From assembly GCA_963691755.1 (NCBI GenBank), contig OY829366.1:248001-312000 (forward strand): a stretch of 64,000 nt of DNA, read 5' to 3'. This document shows positions 8,776 to 17,546 of this stretch, piece after piece (within the stretch, counting starts at the first letter, position 1; each line of letters starts with the position of its first letter). Below the pieces are notes generated by a model, which did no database searches, was not told the origin of the DNA, and saw nothing but the letters and a program-made list of their open reading frames with translations. The translations under genes and the position numbers were made by a program. The stretch comes from Dinoroseobacter sp013215265 (lineage in GTDB: Bacteria > Pseudomonadota > Alphaproteobacteria > Rhodobacterales > Rhodobacteraceae).

Positions 8776-8843
8776 GCCTCTGCTGCAATTGAATCTGCCA
8801 ATCAGAGTGTTACCTGTTCGAAAGGGCAATTGGAGCACTATGG

Positions 8844-9398
8844 ATGGCAGGAAATTTTTTAGGTATTTCCGGATCACTGAGGAAAGCATCCTACAACCGC
8901 AAGCTTGTCCTTGAAGCCGGCCGGTTGTTCTGCCCGTTAAAACTTACAGAAGCTGACATAAACCTGCCCCTATATGATGGTGATGTTGAAGATGAAGCTG
9001 GCATACCAGATGCGGTTCGCTTGCTGGCGGGGCAAATCATGTCCGCAGATGCAATCGTTGTTGCGACACCAGAATATAATCAAAGTCTATCAGGCGTCCT
9101 GAAAAATGCTCTGGATTGGGTCAGCCGAGTAGAGGGCCGCCCTTGGGCCGGCAAACCGGTTGCGTTGATCTCAGCGGCGGCGGGACGATCAGGCGGCGCG
9201 CGCGCAAGCTACGCCCTACGCCTCGCAATGACACCATTTCGCACCAAGCTTCTTCAAGGCGAGCTTTTGGTCGCTGCACCTGCTAAGGCTTTCGATCAAA
9301 GCGGAAAACTCACGGATGAACGATATCTAAAAAGCCTGACAACCCTTATGGACGAACTTCGCGAAACAGCGGAGCTTCCAAAACTAGAAAGGTCTTAA
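8844..9398 (+). CDS. NADPH-dependent FMN reductase family protein
   Basis: A 184-residue flavodoxin-like reductase that passes electrons from NAD(P)H through FMN to free flavin, quinone or azo acceptors. The phosphate-binding loop GSLRKASYNRKL starts at about residue 9, and the family-defining PEYNQSLSGVLKNALDW is near residues 75-92. GGAG lies about ten bases before the chosen ATG. A second ATG five bases upstream is out of frame. It converges on mlaC with a 4-base overlap and follows the nsrR relic. The natural acceptor is not visible from sequence. Confidence 0.85.
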   Translation: MAGNFLGISGSLRKASYNRKLVLEAGRLFCPLKLTEADINLPLYDGDVEDEAGIPDAVRLLAGQIMSADAIVVATPEYNQSLSGVLKNALDWVSRVEGRPWAGKPVALISAAAGRSGGARASYALRLAMTPFRTKLLQGELLVAAPAKAFDQSGKLTDERYLKSLTTLMDELRETAELPKLERS

Positions 9399-9991
9399 AT
9401 CGTCTGTAGATCAACAATCAACTGATCGATATTTCCGCGACGTGCGTCAAGCATGGCTCCAATCTCGTCACGCTCTGTGCGCGCAAGGCTGATCCCCTCG
9501 ATCCTTAGGTCAAAAAACCGACTACGTCCGCCACGATCCGCGATCAGAAAAGTTATATCGACACTGGACCTACCAGACCGAATTGCACGGGCAGAAACTT
9601 CAACGTATCGACTGACTGTCGTTGCACCCGAAACTTCAATGCGGCTGCCCTGAAACTCCCGAAACTGTCGTCCGTATTTTCGAGCCATATAGCCCTGAAA
9701 GGCCGCTGTAAAGCTCCGACGCTGAGCGTCATTGATAGATCGCCAATCAGCACCCAAAACCGAACGCGCAATCACCGCCGTGTCCGCATAACGCGCAAAG
9801 ATGGCTTCAAAGTCGCGATACAGGGAGTTCCCGGATTTCCCACTCGCAATCACCCGATTGATGTCAGTAACCACTTGATCAACTAATGCAGAAGCTTGTT
9901 CTGTTGTCAGAGCAAATGCAGATCGAGGCAAAAGTGCGAGCGCGCAAACACTCGCGAGCAAGGTGCGCCTGCTAGGGCGAAACTGGGTCAT
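9395..9991 (-). CDS. mlaC: Periplasmic phospholipid-binding protein MlaC
   Basis: A 198-residue MlaC/Ttg2D family protein that ferries phospholipid between outer-membrane MlaA and the inner-membrane MlaFEDB complex. The N-terminal export signal is SRRTLLASVCALALLPRSAFA, with two arginines suggesting Tat-type export. The body (YADTAVIARSVLGADWR, FQGYMARKYGRQF) matches the family. The start is inside the 3' end of mlaA: ATG at 9991 or an alternative ATG at 10015, both arising from the 12-base repeat there. No ribosome binding site is visible, so translation is probably coupled to mlaA. The other Mla genes are not in this window. Confidence 0.85.
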   Translation of the reverse strand: MTQFRPSRRTLLASVCALALLPRSAFALTTEQASALVDQVVTDINRVIASGKSGNSLYRDFEAIFARYADTAVIARSVLGADWRSINDAQRRSFTAAFQGYMARKYGRQFREFQGSRIEVSGATTVSRYVEVSARAIRSGRSSVDITFLIADRGGRSRFFDLRIEGISLARTERDEIGAMLDARRGNIDQLIVDLQTI

Positions 9992-10742
9992 CGAAGGGGT
10001 CGTCAAACGGATCATCGAACGGGTCCAATACTATGTCGGCATCGGTATCGCCTAGCTCGGCGCGACGCGCCTGCTTAGACGCGTTTCTGATCGCAACATA
10101 ACTGTCGGTGCTCTCGTAAAGCAACGGATCAAGGAAAGGAGCAGCATCAGATCGCCGGCCAAGAAGATCTGCGACACGAACACCGCCGCGTATACGCGTT
10201 TCGGTTTCAGTCAAGTTTACCAACCGGGTAGGGTTCAACATTGTGTCGGCGGCGCGCCCGATCGTATCACGCACGTTTGAAGGGCCAAAGAATGGCAATT
10301 CAACATACGCCCCTTCACCGGAGCCCCAAACATACAAGGTCTCGCCGAAATCGGTGGAGACATTTTCAAAACCCATGTCACTTGCTGGGTCAAACAAGCC
10401 ACCAAGCCCGAATGTGGAGTTCACCAAAAACCGCGTGAAATTGCGACCGGCATCATAGGGTCGACCTTGCAAAACGCTATTAACAACGCGCAACGGATGG
10501 TCGAGGTTTTCTGAGAAGTTGTAGACGCTGCGCTCTACGATATCGGGTGTCACGGCTGCATAAACCGAACTCGCGGGGCGAAGCGCGACTGCATCGGCGG
10601 CCTTGTTCAGCCCATGCGTCACCCGGTTTAGTCCTTCGAGTGGGTCATATGAGATGTCACGCGTCACAGCAGATCCACAGCCAGCGAGCGCGATAACACT
10701 AGCAAGCAACAAGAACCGGAAATTTGAACTAACTTTCGACAC
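9972..10742 (-). CDS. mlaA: Outer-membrane lipoprotein MlaA (VacJ)
   Basis: A 256-residue lipoprotein that removes misplaced phospholipid from the outer leaflet of the outer membrane. From a GTG start the signal peptide is 21 residues with the lipobox LAGC, then the family sequence DPLEGLNRVTHGLNKAADAV, FLVNSTFGLGGLFDPA and the conserved FGETLYVWG and ELPFFGPSNVRD. I prefer GTG at 10742 over the TTG 39 bases upstream because it gives a normal lipoprotein signal. The C-terminal acidic tail is built from the DDPF repeat and is probably disordered. It overlaps mlaC, which follows on the same strand. Confidence 0.9.
   Translation of the reverse strand: MSKVSSNFRFLLLASVIALAGCGSAVTRDISYDPLEGLNRVTHGLNKAADAVALRPASSVYAAVTPDIVERSVYNFSENLDHPLRVVNSVLQGRPYDAGRNFTRFLVNSTFGLGGLFDPASDMGFENVSTDFGETLYVWGSGEGAYVELPFFGPSNVRDTIGRAADTMLNPTRLVNLTETETRIRGGVRVADLLGRRSDAAPFLDPLLYESTDSYVAIRNASKQARRAELGDTDADIVLDPFDDPFDDPFDDPVSP
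9984..10025 (-). repeat. 12-base tandem repeat coding for DDPF at the end of mlaA
   Basis: About three and a half imperfect copies of a 12-base unit. In the mlaA frame they read DPFDDPFDDPFDDP; in the mlaC frame each GATGA-containing copy supplies a potential ATG, giving two candidate mlaC starts exactly 24 bases apart. Because the unit is a multiple of three, copy-number change would not disrupt mlaA. Confidence 0.8.
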
Positions 10743-10926
10743 TGGGCACGCTTCGATTTTGTTTCTCGCCTTAAGGATCAATTAGACATCTGGCTTCAGA
10801 ATACCAATCGAGAACCGCTCTAAATGGTCGCTAGGCAATACAGACGGTCAAATCACGACCTAATCGCGGCATTTTCGCAACAAAGCAGCGTGCTATGGCA
10901 TCACCAAACCCGATTACGACATCTGC

Positions 10927-12603
10927 TTGCGGTCTTTTTCAAAGACAACTCTACCGCTGGGTAGGAGCTGCTTTTTTTTCTCGCTCTTTATCAACATATT
11001 AATGCTCACTAGCCCGGTATATATGCTGCAGATCTATGATCGGGTTCTAACCTCTGGGTCCGAAGAGACGCTTTTATCGCTCACTCTGATTGCATGCTTC
11101 TTATACTCTATTCTGAGCGTGTTAGATTATGTGCGCTTCCGTGTGCTGGTGCGCGTAGGGAGCCAATTCCAAATCGCTTCTGACGCTCCAGCTTTTCAAT
11201 CGGCACTCCGACATCAAATATCAACTGGTGTTGTGGAAATCGACGCAGTGCGACGCCTTCTTGCAAGTCCGGCTATGACAGCACTTCTGGACCTGCCCTG
11301 GACCCCGCTCTTTATTGGCGCGCTATTTCTCTTTCATCCCTGGCTTGGATCATTCGCGTTGTTTGGCGTATTCATCCTGATCGGGGTTGCCGTCTTGAAC
11401 CAAAGTGCCACGCGGGCTTTGCAGAAATCGAGCGCGGCTTCTTTTTTGGAAGCAGAAAAAACCGCGCTACAAGCAACCAACAATAGCGAGACGATTATTG
11501 CCCTTGGAATGCGGCCCGCATCACAGGTTCAATGGCAAAGGCATAGATGGGCTGGATTGCATCATCACGTTTCACTCGCTGACCGTCTTGGAATCTTCGG
11601 GTCGCTCGGGAAAGCAACGAGGCTGCTTCTACAGTCTTCAATGCTGGGATTGGGTGCGTATCTTGCGTTAAAAAACGAAATTTCAAGCGGCGCAATTGTA
11701 GCCGGTTCAATTTTGTTGGGGCGCGCACTTGCACCGATCGAACAGATAATCGCCGGCTGGACGGTGGTTCAAACGGGCGTTTCAGCGCACAAATCTCTGC
11801 GGGCTCAACTTGCAGGTTGCGAGGAAGACCCCCGCCCAACCGTGCTGCCTTCAAAACAAGTAACCTTAGATGTGCAGGACCTTACAGTAATCCCACACGG
11901 CGAGACAAAGGTTGCACTACGGCTCATCAATTTCTCACTTGCGCCAGGAGAAGCCTTGGGCGTCATCGGTGCATCTGGAGCGGGAAAAACATCTCTCGCG
12001 AAGGTGCTAACCGGGTTTTGGCAACCCGTTTCTGGGAACGTGCGTATTGATGGTATTTCGCTTAGCCAATTCGATTCCGACATCCTCGGAACGCGCATCG
12101 GGTACCTGCCTCAATCGGTTCATATCTTTGATGGAACGGTCAGAGAAAACATAGCCCGCCTTTCGTTGGAACCGTCTTATCAGGACGTGGAAAAGGCCGC
12201 GCGCGCGGCGGATGCACATGAGATGATTTTGCGTCTTCCGCAGGGATATGACACCCAAATCAGTATGCAAAATGCGCGGCTTTCCGGCGGCCAAATCCAG
12301 CGGATCGGACTGGCACGGGCTCTATACGGTGATCCGTTCTTACTGGTTTTGGATGAACCTAATTCTAATCTTGATAATGACGGATCCGTCGCCCTGAACA
12401 ATGCGATAAAAGCTGCAAAAGAAGCCGGCGTGACGGTTCTAATCATGGCACACAGACCTGCAGCGATCCAATTCTGCGATAAATTGCTGATGCTCGAACA
12501 CGGGATTAGGAAAGCCTATGGCCCCCGGGATGAGGTTTTGCGAGCAACGGTGTTGAACCACGCAGAAATCCAACGGGGCGCAGCAGTTGCCGGGGTCGCA
12601 TGA
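10927..12603 (+). CDS. Type I secretion ABC transporter (permease/ATPase fusion), start disturbed
   Basis: PrtD/AprD-type inner-membrane exporter: an N-terminal six-helix domain, then an ATPase with Walker A GASGAGKT, signature LSGGQIQR, Walker B LLVLDEP and switch His in AHRP. The in-frame start is only a TTG, and the resulting N-terminus is unusual. An ATG at 10895 in another frame gives MASPNPITT...LYRWVGAAFF, which resembles the family N-terminus and would join the main frame at FSLFINILML if the 8-T tract at 10972-10979 had nine T. So this is either a true frameshift, a slippage site or a sequencing error. The partner HlyD gene overlaps its end. No substrate gene or TolC is in view. Confidence 0.85.
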   Translation: MRSFSKTTLPLGRSCFFFSLFINILMLTSPVYMLQIYDRVLTSGSEETLLSLTLIACFLYSILSVLDYVRFRVLVRVGSQFQIASDAPAFQSALRHQISTGVVEIDAVRRLLASPAMTALLDLPWTPLFIGALFLFHPWLGSFALFGVFILIGVAVLNQSATRALQKSSAASFLEAEKTALQATNNSETIIALGMRPASQVQWQRHRWAGLHHHVSLADRLGIFGSLGKATRLLLQSSMLGLGAYLALKNEISSGAIVAGSILLGRALAPIEQIIAGWTVVQTGVSAHKSLRAQLAGCEEDPRPTVLPSKQVTLDVQDLTVIPHGETKVALRLINFSLAPGEALGVIGASGAGKTSLAKVLTGFWQPVSGNVRIDGISLSQFDSDILGTRIGYLPQSVHIFDGTVRENIARLSLEPSYQDVEKAARAADAHEMILRLPQGYDTQISMQNARLSGGQIQRIGLARALYGDPFLLVLDEPNSNLDNDGSVALNNAIKAAKEAGVTVLIMAHRPAAIQFCDKLLMLEHGIRKAYGPRDEVLRATVLNHAEIQRGAAVAGVA

Positions 12604-13898
12604 CCCCACCGAAGTTAAACACATACAGGACAATCTCTTTTGGGGCTTTAACGATCCTGATCCTACTAACTGTATTTGGTGGATGGGCAGGTAATGCATT
12701 GATCGCTGGTGCAATACTGGGCACTGGTCGTTTGGAGACGATACAAAATCGGGTCGTGGTACAGCACCTGGTTGGTGGACAAATCGATCGAGTTCATGTC
12801 CGCGACGGGGATTTGGTCGAAGCAGGGGAAGCTCTGATCTCCTTGGATACCACGGATTTGAATGCTGAGCTTTCGATTTTGCGCTCGCAACACCACGAAA
12901 TCGCCGCTCGATATGCGCGCGCTATCGCAATACGCGATGCAAGCGATCAAATCAGTTTCCCCGATTGGCTCGTGCGGGAGGCAGTATCGAACCAAGTGGT
13001 TCGCGAAACTTTGGATGCACAGCGAAACCTTCATGAGGCAACGCGCAATGCACGCCGGTTAGAACTAGATCAACTTCGTCATCGTAAAGACCAAAACCGC
13101 GCACAACTACATGGGATCGAAACGCAAATAACAGCGCTTGAGCATCAACAGACATTGCTTAACACTGAAATCGATCAACAAAACCAGCTGCTCGAAGACG
13201 GTCTTGTTCCTTTGCATCGCCTGTTCGCCTTACGCAGAGAAGCGGCAGCTGTTGAGGTCAAGATCGCTGAACTTACAAACCTCAAGATCGAACTCGACGG
13301 GCGTCAAACCGATATCCATCTGAAGATCCTATCCCTAGAGGCAGACAATTTCCGTGAAGCAGCAGTGCAATTGCGTGATCTGCATGTTGCTCAGACTGAG
13401 ATTTCTCATCGTATTCAAACAATCGAAACGCAGCGAGAAACAATGACGGTACGCGCCCCTATCGCAGGTAGACTTCACGATTTGGTCGAGGTTTCAGAGA
13501 GCTCTGTCTTACGGGCAATCGACCCTATTGCTGTCATCATTCCGCAAGACCGAGATCTTCGCGTCAGTGTGCACATTAAGCCATCTGACATAGATGAAGT
13601 TTCAGTAGGGCAAACGGCGTTTGTGCGTCTGGTGGCGCTTGCCGCCACAAAGTTTGAAGATCTTGGTGGCATGGTAACCCACGTATCCGCGGACACACTG
13701 GTCGATCCCGCCACAGGTATGTCTTACTACCTCGCGCAGGTCGCACTTCGCCCGTTTGACCCCGCCGAAGTGACAGAAGATATACTCCGTCCAGGTATGG
13801 AAGCGGAAGTTTTCTTTCGCACCAGCGATCGAACACCTCTGTCCTATCTTGTTGAGCCCCTCACACGATATTTCCGACGCGCAATGCGCGAAAGCTGA
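12600..13898 (+). CDS. Type I secretion periplasmic adaptor, HlyD/PrtE family
   Basis: A 432-residue membrane-fusion protein linking the ABC exporter to an outer-membrane channel. One membrane helix (about residues 14-36), then a half lipoyl domain (VVVQHLVGGQIDRVHVRDGD), a long coiled coil (about 80-260), the second lipoyl half (RAPIAGRLHDLVE) and a beta-barrel domain ending in the typical LRPGMEAEVFF. The ATG overlaps the ABC gene's TGA (ATGA), so the two are translated together. Cargo is unknown; proteins of this subclass export proteases, S-layer or RTX proteins. Confidence 0.9.
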   Translation: MTPPKLNTYRTISFGALTILILLTVFGGWAGNALIAGAILGTGRLETIQNRVVVQHLVGGQIDRVHVRDGDLVEAGEALISLDTTDLNAELSILRSQHHEIAARYARAIAIRDASDQISFPDWLVREAVSNQVVRETLDAQRNLHEATRNARRLELDQLRHRKDQNRAQLHGIETQITALEHQQTLLNTEIDQQNQLLEDGLVPLHRLFALRREAAAVEVKIAELTNLKIELDGRQTDIHLKILSLEADNFREAAVQLRDLHVAQTEISHRIQTIETQRETMTVRAPIAGRLHDLVEVSESSVLRAIDPIAVIIPQDRDLRVSVHIKPSDIDEVSVGQTAFVRLVALAATKFEDLGGMVTHVSADTLVDPATGMSYYLAQVALRPFDPAEVTEDILRPGMEAEVFFRTSDRTPLSYLVEPLTRYFRRAMRES

Positions 13899-13964
13899 TC
13901 CCTCTTTCCCCCGTCTCGCTCTCCAGCTAGCTTGCGGCCAGACTATGCAGCGGAGAAATACCCC

Positions 13965-14429
13965 ATGAGCCAATCTATCCAAGCCCGCCTTGCGGAACTT
14001 GGCGTCGAACTTCCGGACGCCCCTGCCCCAGCCGCCAATTATGTCCCCTTCGTGCGCGTGGGCGATCTGGTACATATCTCCGGGCAAGTTCCATTTGTTG
14101 ACGGCAAGCTTACACCCGGCAAACTGGGCGAGAACATGAGCGTTGAAGAAGGTGCCGAAGTCGCCAAAATCTGCGCAGTCCACCTGTTGGCACAAGTAAA
14201 AAAGGCCTGTGACGGTGACCTCGATCGTCTGGTTCGGGTGGTTAAGCTGGTCGGCTTCGTAAACTCGACAGCAGATTTTGGAGACCAACCCAAAGTCATA
14301 AATGGTGCGTCGGATTTCATGGTGGAAGCCTTGGGCGAAGCTGGCCGTCACGCGCGATCCGCGGTTTCGGCTGCGTCGCTGCCATTCGGGGTTCCTGTTG
14401 AAATCGAGGGCATCTTCCAGATTAAATGA
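13965..14429 (+). CDS. RidA family protein
   Basis: A 154-residue YjgF/YER057c/UK114 protein. Classical RidA hydrolyses reactive enamine/imine intermediates released by PLP enzymes. The C-terminal motif ARSAVSAASLPFGVPVEIE keeps the Arg needed for deaminase activity. It belongs to the slightly longer subgroup with an extra N-terminal helix (RLAELGVELPDA). The ATG is chosen over one 33 bases upstream because GGAG sits eight bases before it. It is first in a tight forward run (RidA, GDPD, then a GNAT, pterin dehydratase and MscS), with the next gene overlapping its stop. Confidence 0.88.
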   Translation: MSQSIQARLAELGVELPDAPAPAANYVPFVRVGDLVHISGQVPFVDGKLTPGKLGENMSVEEGAEVAKICAVHLLAQVKKACDGDLDRLVRVVKLVGFVNSTADFGDQPKVINGASDFMVEALGEAGRHARSAVSAASLPFGVPVEIEGIFQIK

Positions 14430-15172
14430 TGCAGCTTCCCGAATGCTTACTGCAGATCCCGATTGCCCACAGGGGGCTGCACAATCGGGACAATGGTGTG
14501 ATCGAAAACAGTGTAAGCGCTGTTCGCGAAGCCGTTAAGCTTGGCTACGGGGTGGAGCTGGATTTGCAGCTGTCGGCGGATGGCGAAGCCATTGTTTTTC
14601 ACGACGATGATCTGGACCGGTTGACTGAAAGTTCCGGCCCAGTTCATCGCAAGACCACCGCAGAACTAACCGCAGTTGCTTTGCTCGGCAGTACAGATAC
14701 GCCAATGACACTGCAAAAAATAATGGATGAAATCGCTGGCCAAGTTCCGGTCCTTCTCGAACTGAAGAACCAGAAAGATCGTGACACTGGCGCGTTGGAG
14801 CACTCTACCGCGAAAGTCCTGAAGACCTACAAAGGACCAGTGGCTGTTATGTCGTTCAACCCGCGCATGGTCGCTCGTTTGGCGGAGTTACTTCCAGAAA
14901 TCCCAAGGGGGCTAACGACAGGTAGCTTTGAAGGTGAAGGATTGCCTGAAGCAATAAAAGACCATCTTCATGCGATCAGCGATTTCGATGCGGTAGGCGC
15001 ATGCTTTGTCAGTCACGAAGCCTCAGAACTGGAGGCCCCCCGCGTCGCAGAACTTAAACGCGCGGGATATCCCATAATGACTTGGACTATTCGAAGCGAA
15101 GCCTCAGAAAAAGAGGCTCGAAAAATCGCGGATAACATAACATTCGAAGGATATCTGGCGGCCAAGCCTTGA
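14426..15172 (+). CDS. Glycerophosphodiester phosphodiesterase family protein
   Basis: A 248-residue TIM-barrel GDPD enzyme that hydrolyses glycerophosphodiesters to glycerol 3-phosphate and an alcohol. The catalytic elements are present: AHRGLHN (His-Arg), ENSVSAV (Glu), ELDLQLS (Glu-x-Asp) and VFHDDDLDRLT (His). There is no signal peptide, so it is cytoplasmic. The start overlaps the RidA stop (ATGATG; either ATG could be used). The product could feed the GlpD step encoded 9 kb away, though they are not linked. Confidence 0.88.
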   Translation: MMQLPECLLQIPIAHRGLHNRDNGVIENSVSAVREAVKLGYGVELDLQLSADGEAIVFHDDDLDRLTESSGPVHRKTTAELTAVALLGSTDTPMTLQKIMDEIAGQVPVLLELKNQKDRDTGALEHSTAKVLKTYKGPVAVMSFNPRMVARLAELLPEIPRGLTTGSFEGEGLPEAIKDHLHAISDFDAVGACFVSHEASELEAPRVAELKRAGYPIMTWTIRSEASEKEARKIADNITFEGYLAAKP

Positions 15173-15221
15173 CCAGAGCCAAGGCAATGCCACCTGCGAT
15201 GCATAGCAACCAGGATAGCAG

Positions 15222-16418
15222 ATGAACCGCGCAAACGAGACGCAGATCGAACTGACCATTCTGCCAGATCTTGGTGCAATTTCCGCGTCGGAATGGGATG
15301 CATGTGCAGCACCTGAGGCGGATAATGGCGCGAGGCCATACGATCCCTTTACGACGCACCGGTTCTTACGAGCGCTCGAAACCTCAGGCTCTGTCGGAAC
15401 CGGAACCGGTTGGCAGCCGCGCCACCTTGTTGCACGTACATGTGGTGAGATCATCGCCGTAGCGCCAATGTATGCCAAATCCCACAGCCAAGGTGAGTAC
15501 ATCTTTGATCACAATTGGGCGCACGCATGGGAACGCGCTGGCGGACGGTATTATCCTAAATTGCAGATGGCGGTCCCCTTCACGCCTGCGACCGGTAAGC
15601 GGTTTCTGGTCAAACCAGGGTTTGAGACGGCTGGGCAAGCCGCTCTTGTTCAAGGGGCCGTGCAAGTTGCGTCGGAAATGAACGTATCGTCCCTGCACAT
15701 CACGTTTTGCACTGACGAAGAGCTCGTAGCTGGAAAGGCGATGGGGTTGATGCCACGCGCCAGCCAGCAATTCCATTGGGAAAATGATGATTACAAGGAT
15801 TTCGGAGCATTCCTTGCGGCGCTTTCCAGCCGGAAGCGGAAAAACATCCGCAAGGAACGCGCACAAGCTCTGGATTTTGGAGGCGAGATCCTTTCGCTCA
15901 CAGGCGACCAGATCAAACCCGAACACTGGGATGCCTTTTGGCAGTTCTACCAAGATACAGGTGCACGCAAATGGGGGACACCTTATCTGACCCGGCGCTT
16001 CTTTGAAGAGGCGCATGCCAATCTACGCAACGATATATTGATGGTCCTTGCAGTGCGCGAGGGCCGCCCTGTCGCTGGTGCTCTGAACTTCATTGGCAGG
16101 GAAAAACTATATGGCCGCTACTGGGGATGTGTCGAAGATCATGCCTGCCTGCACTTTGAACTCTGCTATTATCAGGCTATCGATTTCGCGATCGCAAACG
16201 ACCTGCAAACCGTAGAGGCGGGCGCACAAGGCGCGCACAAGTTGGCGCGTGGGTACTTGCCGGTGCGAACAAACTCACTGCATTGGGTTGCAGATGCAGG
16301 ATTTGCCGATGCAATCGCACGCTATCTTGACGAAGAGGCACAGGCGGTCGATCACGAGAACGGAGTTCTGGCCGAATATGGCCCGTTCAAACAAATGACC
16401 GTGGAGGAACAAGAATGA
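15222..16418 (+). CDS. FemAB-like GNAT acyltransferase (COG3146 type)
   Basis: A 398-residue protein of the family often named peptidogalycan biosynthesis/recognition, distantly related to FemAB aminoacyl transferases. Recognisable stretches are LSSRKRKNIRKERAQA in the middle, the C-terminal GRYWGCVEDHACLHFELCYY and VEAGAQGAHKLARGYLP. AGGA stands six bases before the ATG. It lies in the RidA-GDPD run and overlaps the pterin dehydratase gene by four bases. The substrate of this family is unknown to me; cell-wall involvement is by analogy only. Confidence 0.85.
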   Translation: MNRANETQIELTILPDLGAISASEWDACAAPEADNGARPYDPFTTHRFLRALETSGSVGTGTGWQPRHLVARTCGEIIAVAPMYAKSHSQGEYIFDHNWAHAWERAGGRYYPKLQMAVPFTPATGKRFLVKPGFETAGQAALVQGAVQVASEMNVSSLHITFCTDEELVAGKAMGLMPRASQQFHWENDDYKDFGAFLAALSSRKRKNIRKERAQALDFGGEILSLTGDQIKPEHWDAFWQFYQDTGARKWGTPYLTRRFFEEAHANLRNDILMVLAVREGRPVAGALNFIGREKLYGRYWGCVEDHACLHFELCYYQAIDFAIANDLQTVEAGAQGAHKLARGYLPVRTNSLHWVADAGFADAIARYLDEEAQAVDHENGVLAEYGPFKQMTVEEQE

Positions 16419-16708
16419 CCAAAGCTTTGGATACCGCCACACGAAACGAAATTCTCAATCCCTTAATGAAACAAGGTTGGTCCATGGTGGAAGGGCGAGA
16501 CGCAATCCAAAAAACATTCCTGTTCAAGAACTTCATAGAAGCCTTCGGTTTCATGACGCAAGCCGCAATTATTGCCGAAAAAATGAACCACCACCCCGAA
16601 TGGTCTAACGTCTATCGCACTGTCGAGGTCACCTTGACCACACATGATGCAAACGGGTTATCTGATCTTGATATTGCTTTGGCCAGAAAGATGGACGCCT
16701 TGATATGA
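16415..16708 (+). CDS. phhB: 4a-hydroxytetrahydrobiopterin dehydratase (pterin carbinolamine dehydratase)
   Basis: A 97-residue enzyme that dehydrates 4a-hydroxy-tetrahydropterin to quinonoid dihydropterin, recycling the cofactor of aromatic amino acid hydroxylases. The active-site motif EKMNHHPEW (about residues 50-58) with its paired His, and the C-terminal LTTHDANGLSDLD, are diagnostic. It overlaps genes on both sides by four bases. No phenylalanine hydroxylase (phhA) is in the window; a pteridine-reductase-type SDR lies 14 kb away. The symbol follows the family name. Confidence 0.93.
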   Translation: MTKALDTATRNEILNPLMKQGWSMVEGRDAIQKTFLFKNFIEAFGFMTQAAIIAEKMNHHPEWSNVYRTVEVTLTTHDANGLSDLDIALARKMDALI

Positions 16709-17529
16709 CCACCGCGGACGCCATTACATTTGTGGAGGAAAACCTGAACGTGGTGATCCAGTTGGGGTTAAACGTTGTTTATGCCGTTCTGATCCTGGTC
16801 ATATCCTACTGGGTCTCCGGCCGTGTGAAAGCGTTCCTCAGCCGCGTTGGAGACGACAACTCCGAGATTGACGACACGCTGTTCACATTCCTCGGCTCGC
16901 TGGCTCAATACCTGATCTTGGCACTGGCCATCATCTTCGTGCTTAACCGGTTCGGAATTCAGACAACTTCGCTTGTGGCACTCTTGGGGGCGGCAGGACT
17001 GGCCATCGGGCTTGCATTGCAGGGCACGCTTTCAAATATCGCAGCAGGCGTGATGCTGGTTGCCTTTCGACCTTTCAAGTTGAAGCAATTTGTTGAACTC
17101 GCGGGGTATTCGGGCACGGTGAAGCAGATCACACTCTTTACCACCGAAATTTCCACTCTCGACAACGTGCAAATCACCATTCCAAACGGTCAGGTCTGGG
17201 ACAGCGCGATCAAGAACTATTCAGCCTACGACACACGTATGGTCGATCTGACGATTGGCGTTGGATATTCCGCTGACCTGAAATTGGCTGAGAAGGTCAT
17301 GACAGAAATCGTCGAAACGGACAGTCGCAGCCACACCGCGCCAGCACCTTTCATCAAAGTCACGAACCTTGGGGAAAGCTCGGTCGATTTCAAAGTGCGC
17401 GTTTGGTGCGCGGCAAGCGATTACTGGAACCTGAAATGTGATTTAACGCGCGCAATAAAGGACCGCTTTGATGAGGAAGGGATCGAAATCCCCTTCCCCA
17501 CGCGTACCCTTATTCAGGCTTCCACGTAA
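16705..17529 (+). CDS. Small-conductance mechanosensitive channel, MscS family
   Basis: A 274-residue homoheptameric inner-membrane channel that opens under membrane tension to release solutes on osmotic downshock. Three hydrophobic segments occur in the first 110 residues; the pore helix AAGLAIGLALQGTLSNIAAG has the Gly/Ala pattern of MscS TM3. The cytoplasmic beta domain (FELAGYSGTV-like turn, TIPNGQVWDSAIKNYS) and C-terminal cage (VRVWCAASDYWNLKCDL, GIEIPFPTRTL) are complete. It is the last gene of the forward run and converges on the peroxiredoxin gene. Confidence 0.94.
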   Translation: MTTADAITFVEENLNVVIQLGLNVVYAVLILVISYWVSGRVKAFLSRVGDDNSEIDDTLFTFLGSLAQYLILALAIIFVLNRFGIQTTSLVALLGAAGLAIGLALQGTLSNIAAGVMLVAFRPFKLKQFVELAGYSGTVKQITLFTTEISTLDNVQITIPNGQVWDSAIKNYSAYDTRMVDLTIGVGYSADLKLAEKVMTEIVETDSRSHTAPAPFIKVTNLGESSVDFKVRVWCAASDYWNLKCDLTRAIKDRFDEEGIEIPFPTRTLIQAST

Positions 17530-17546
17530 ACTTAAGCGCAAGGCAG

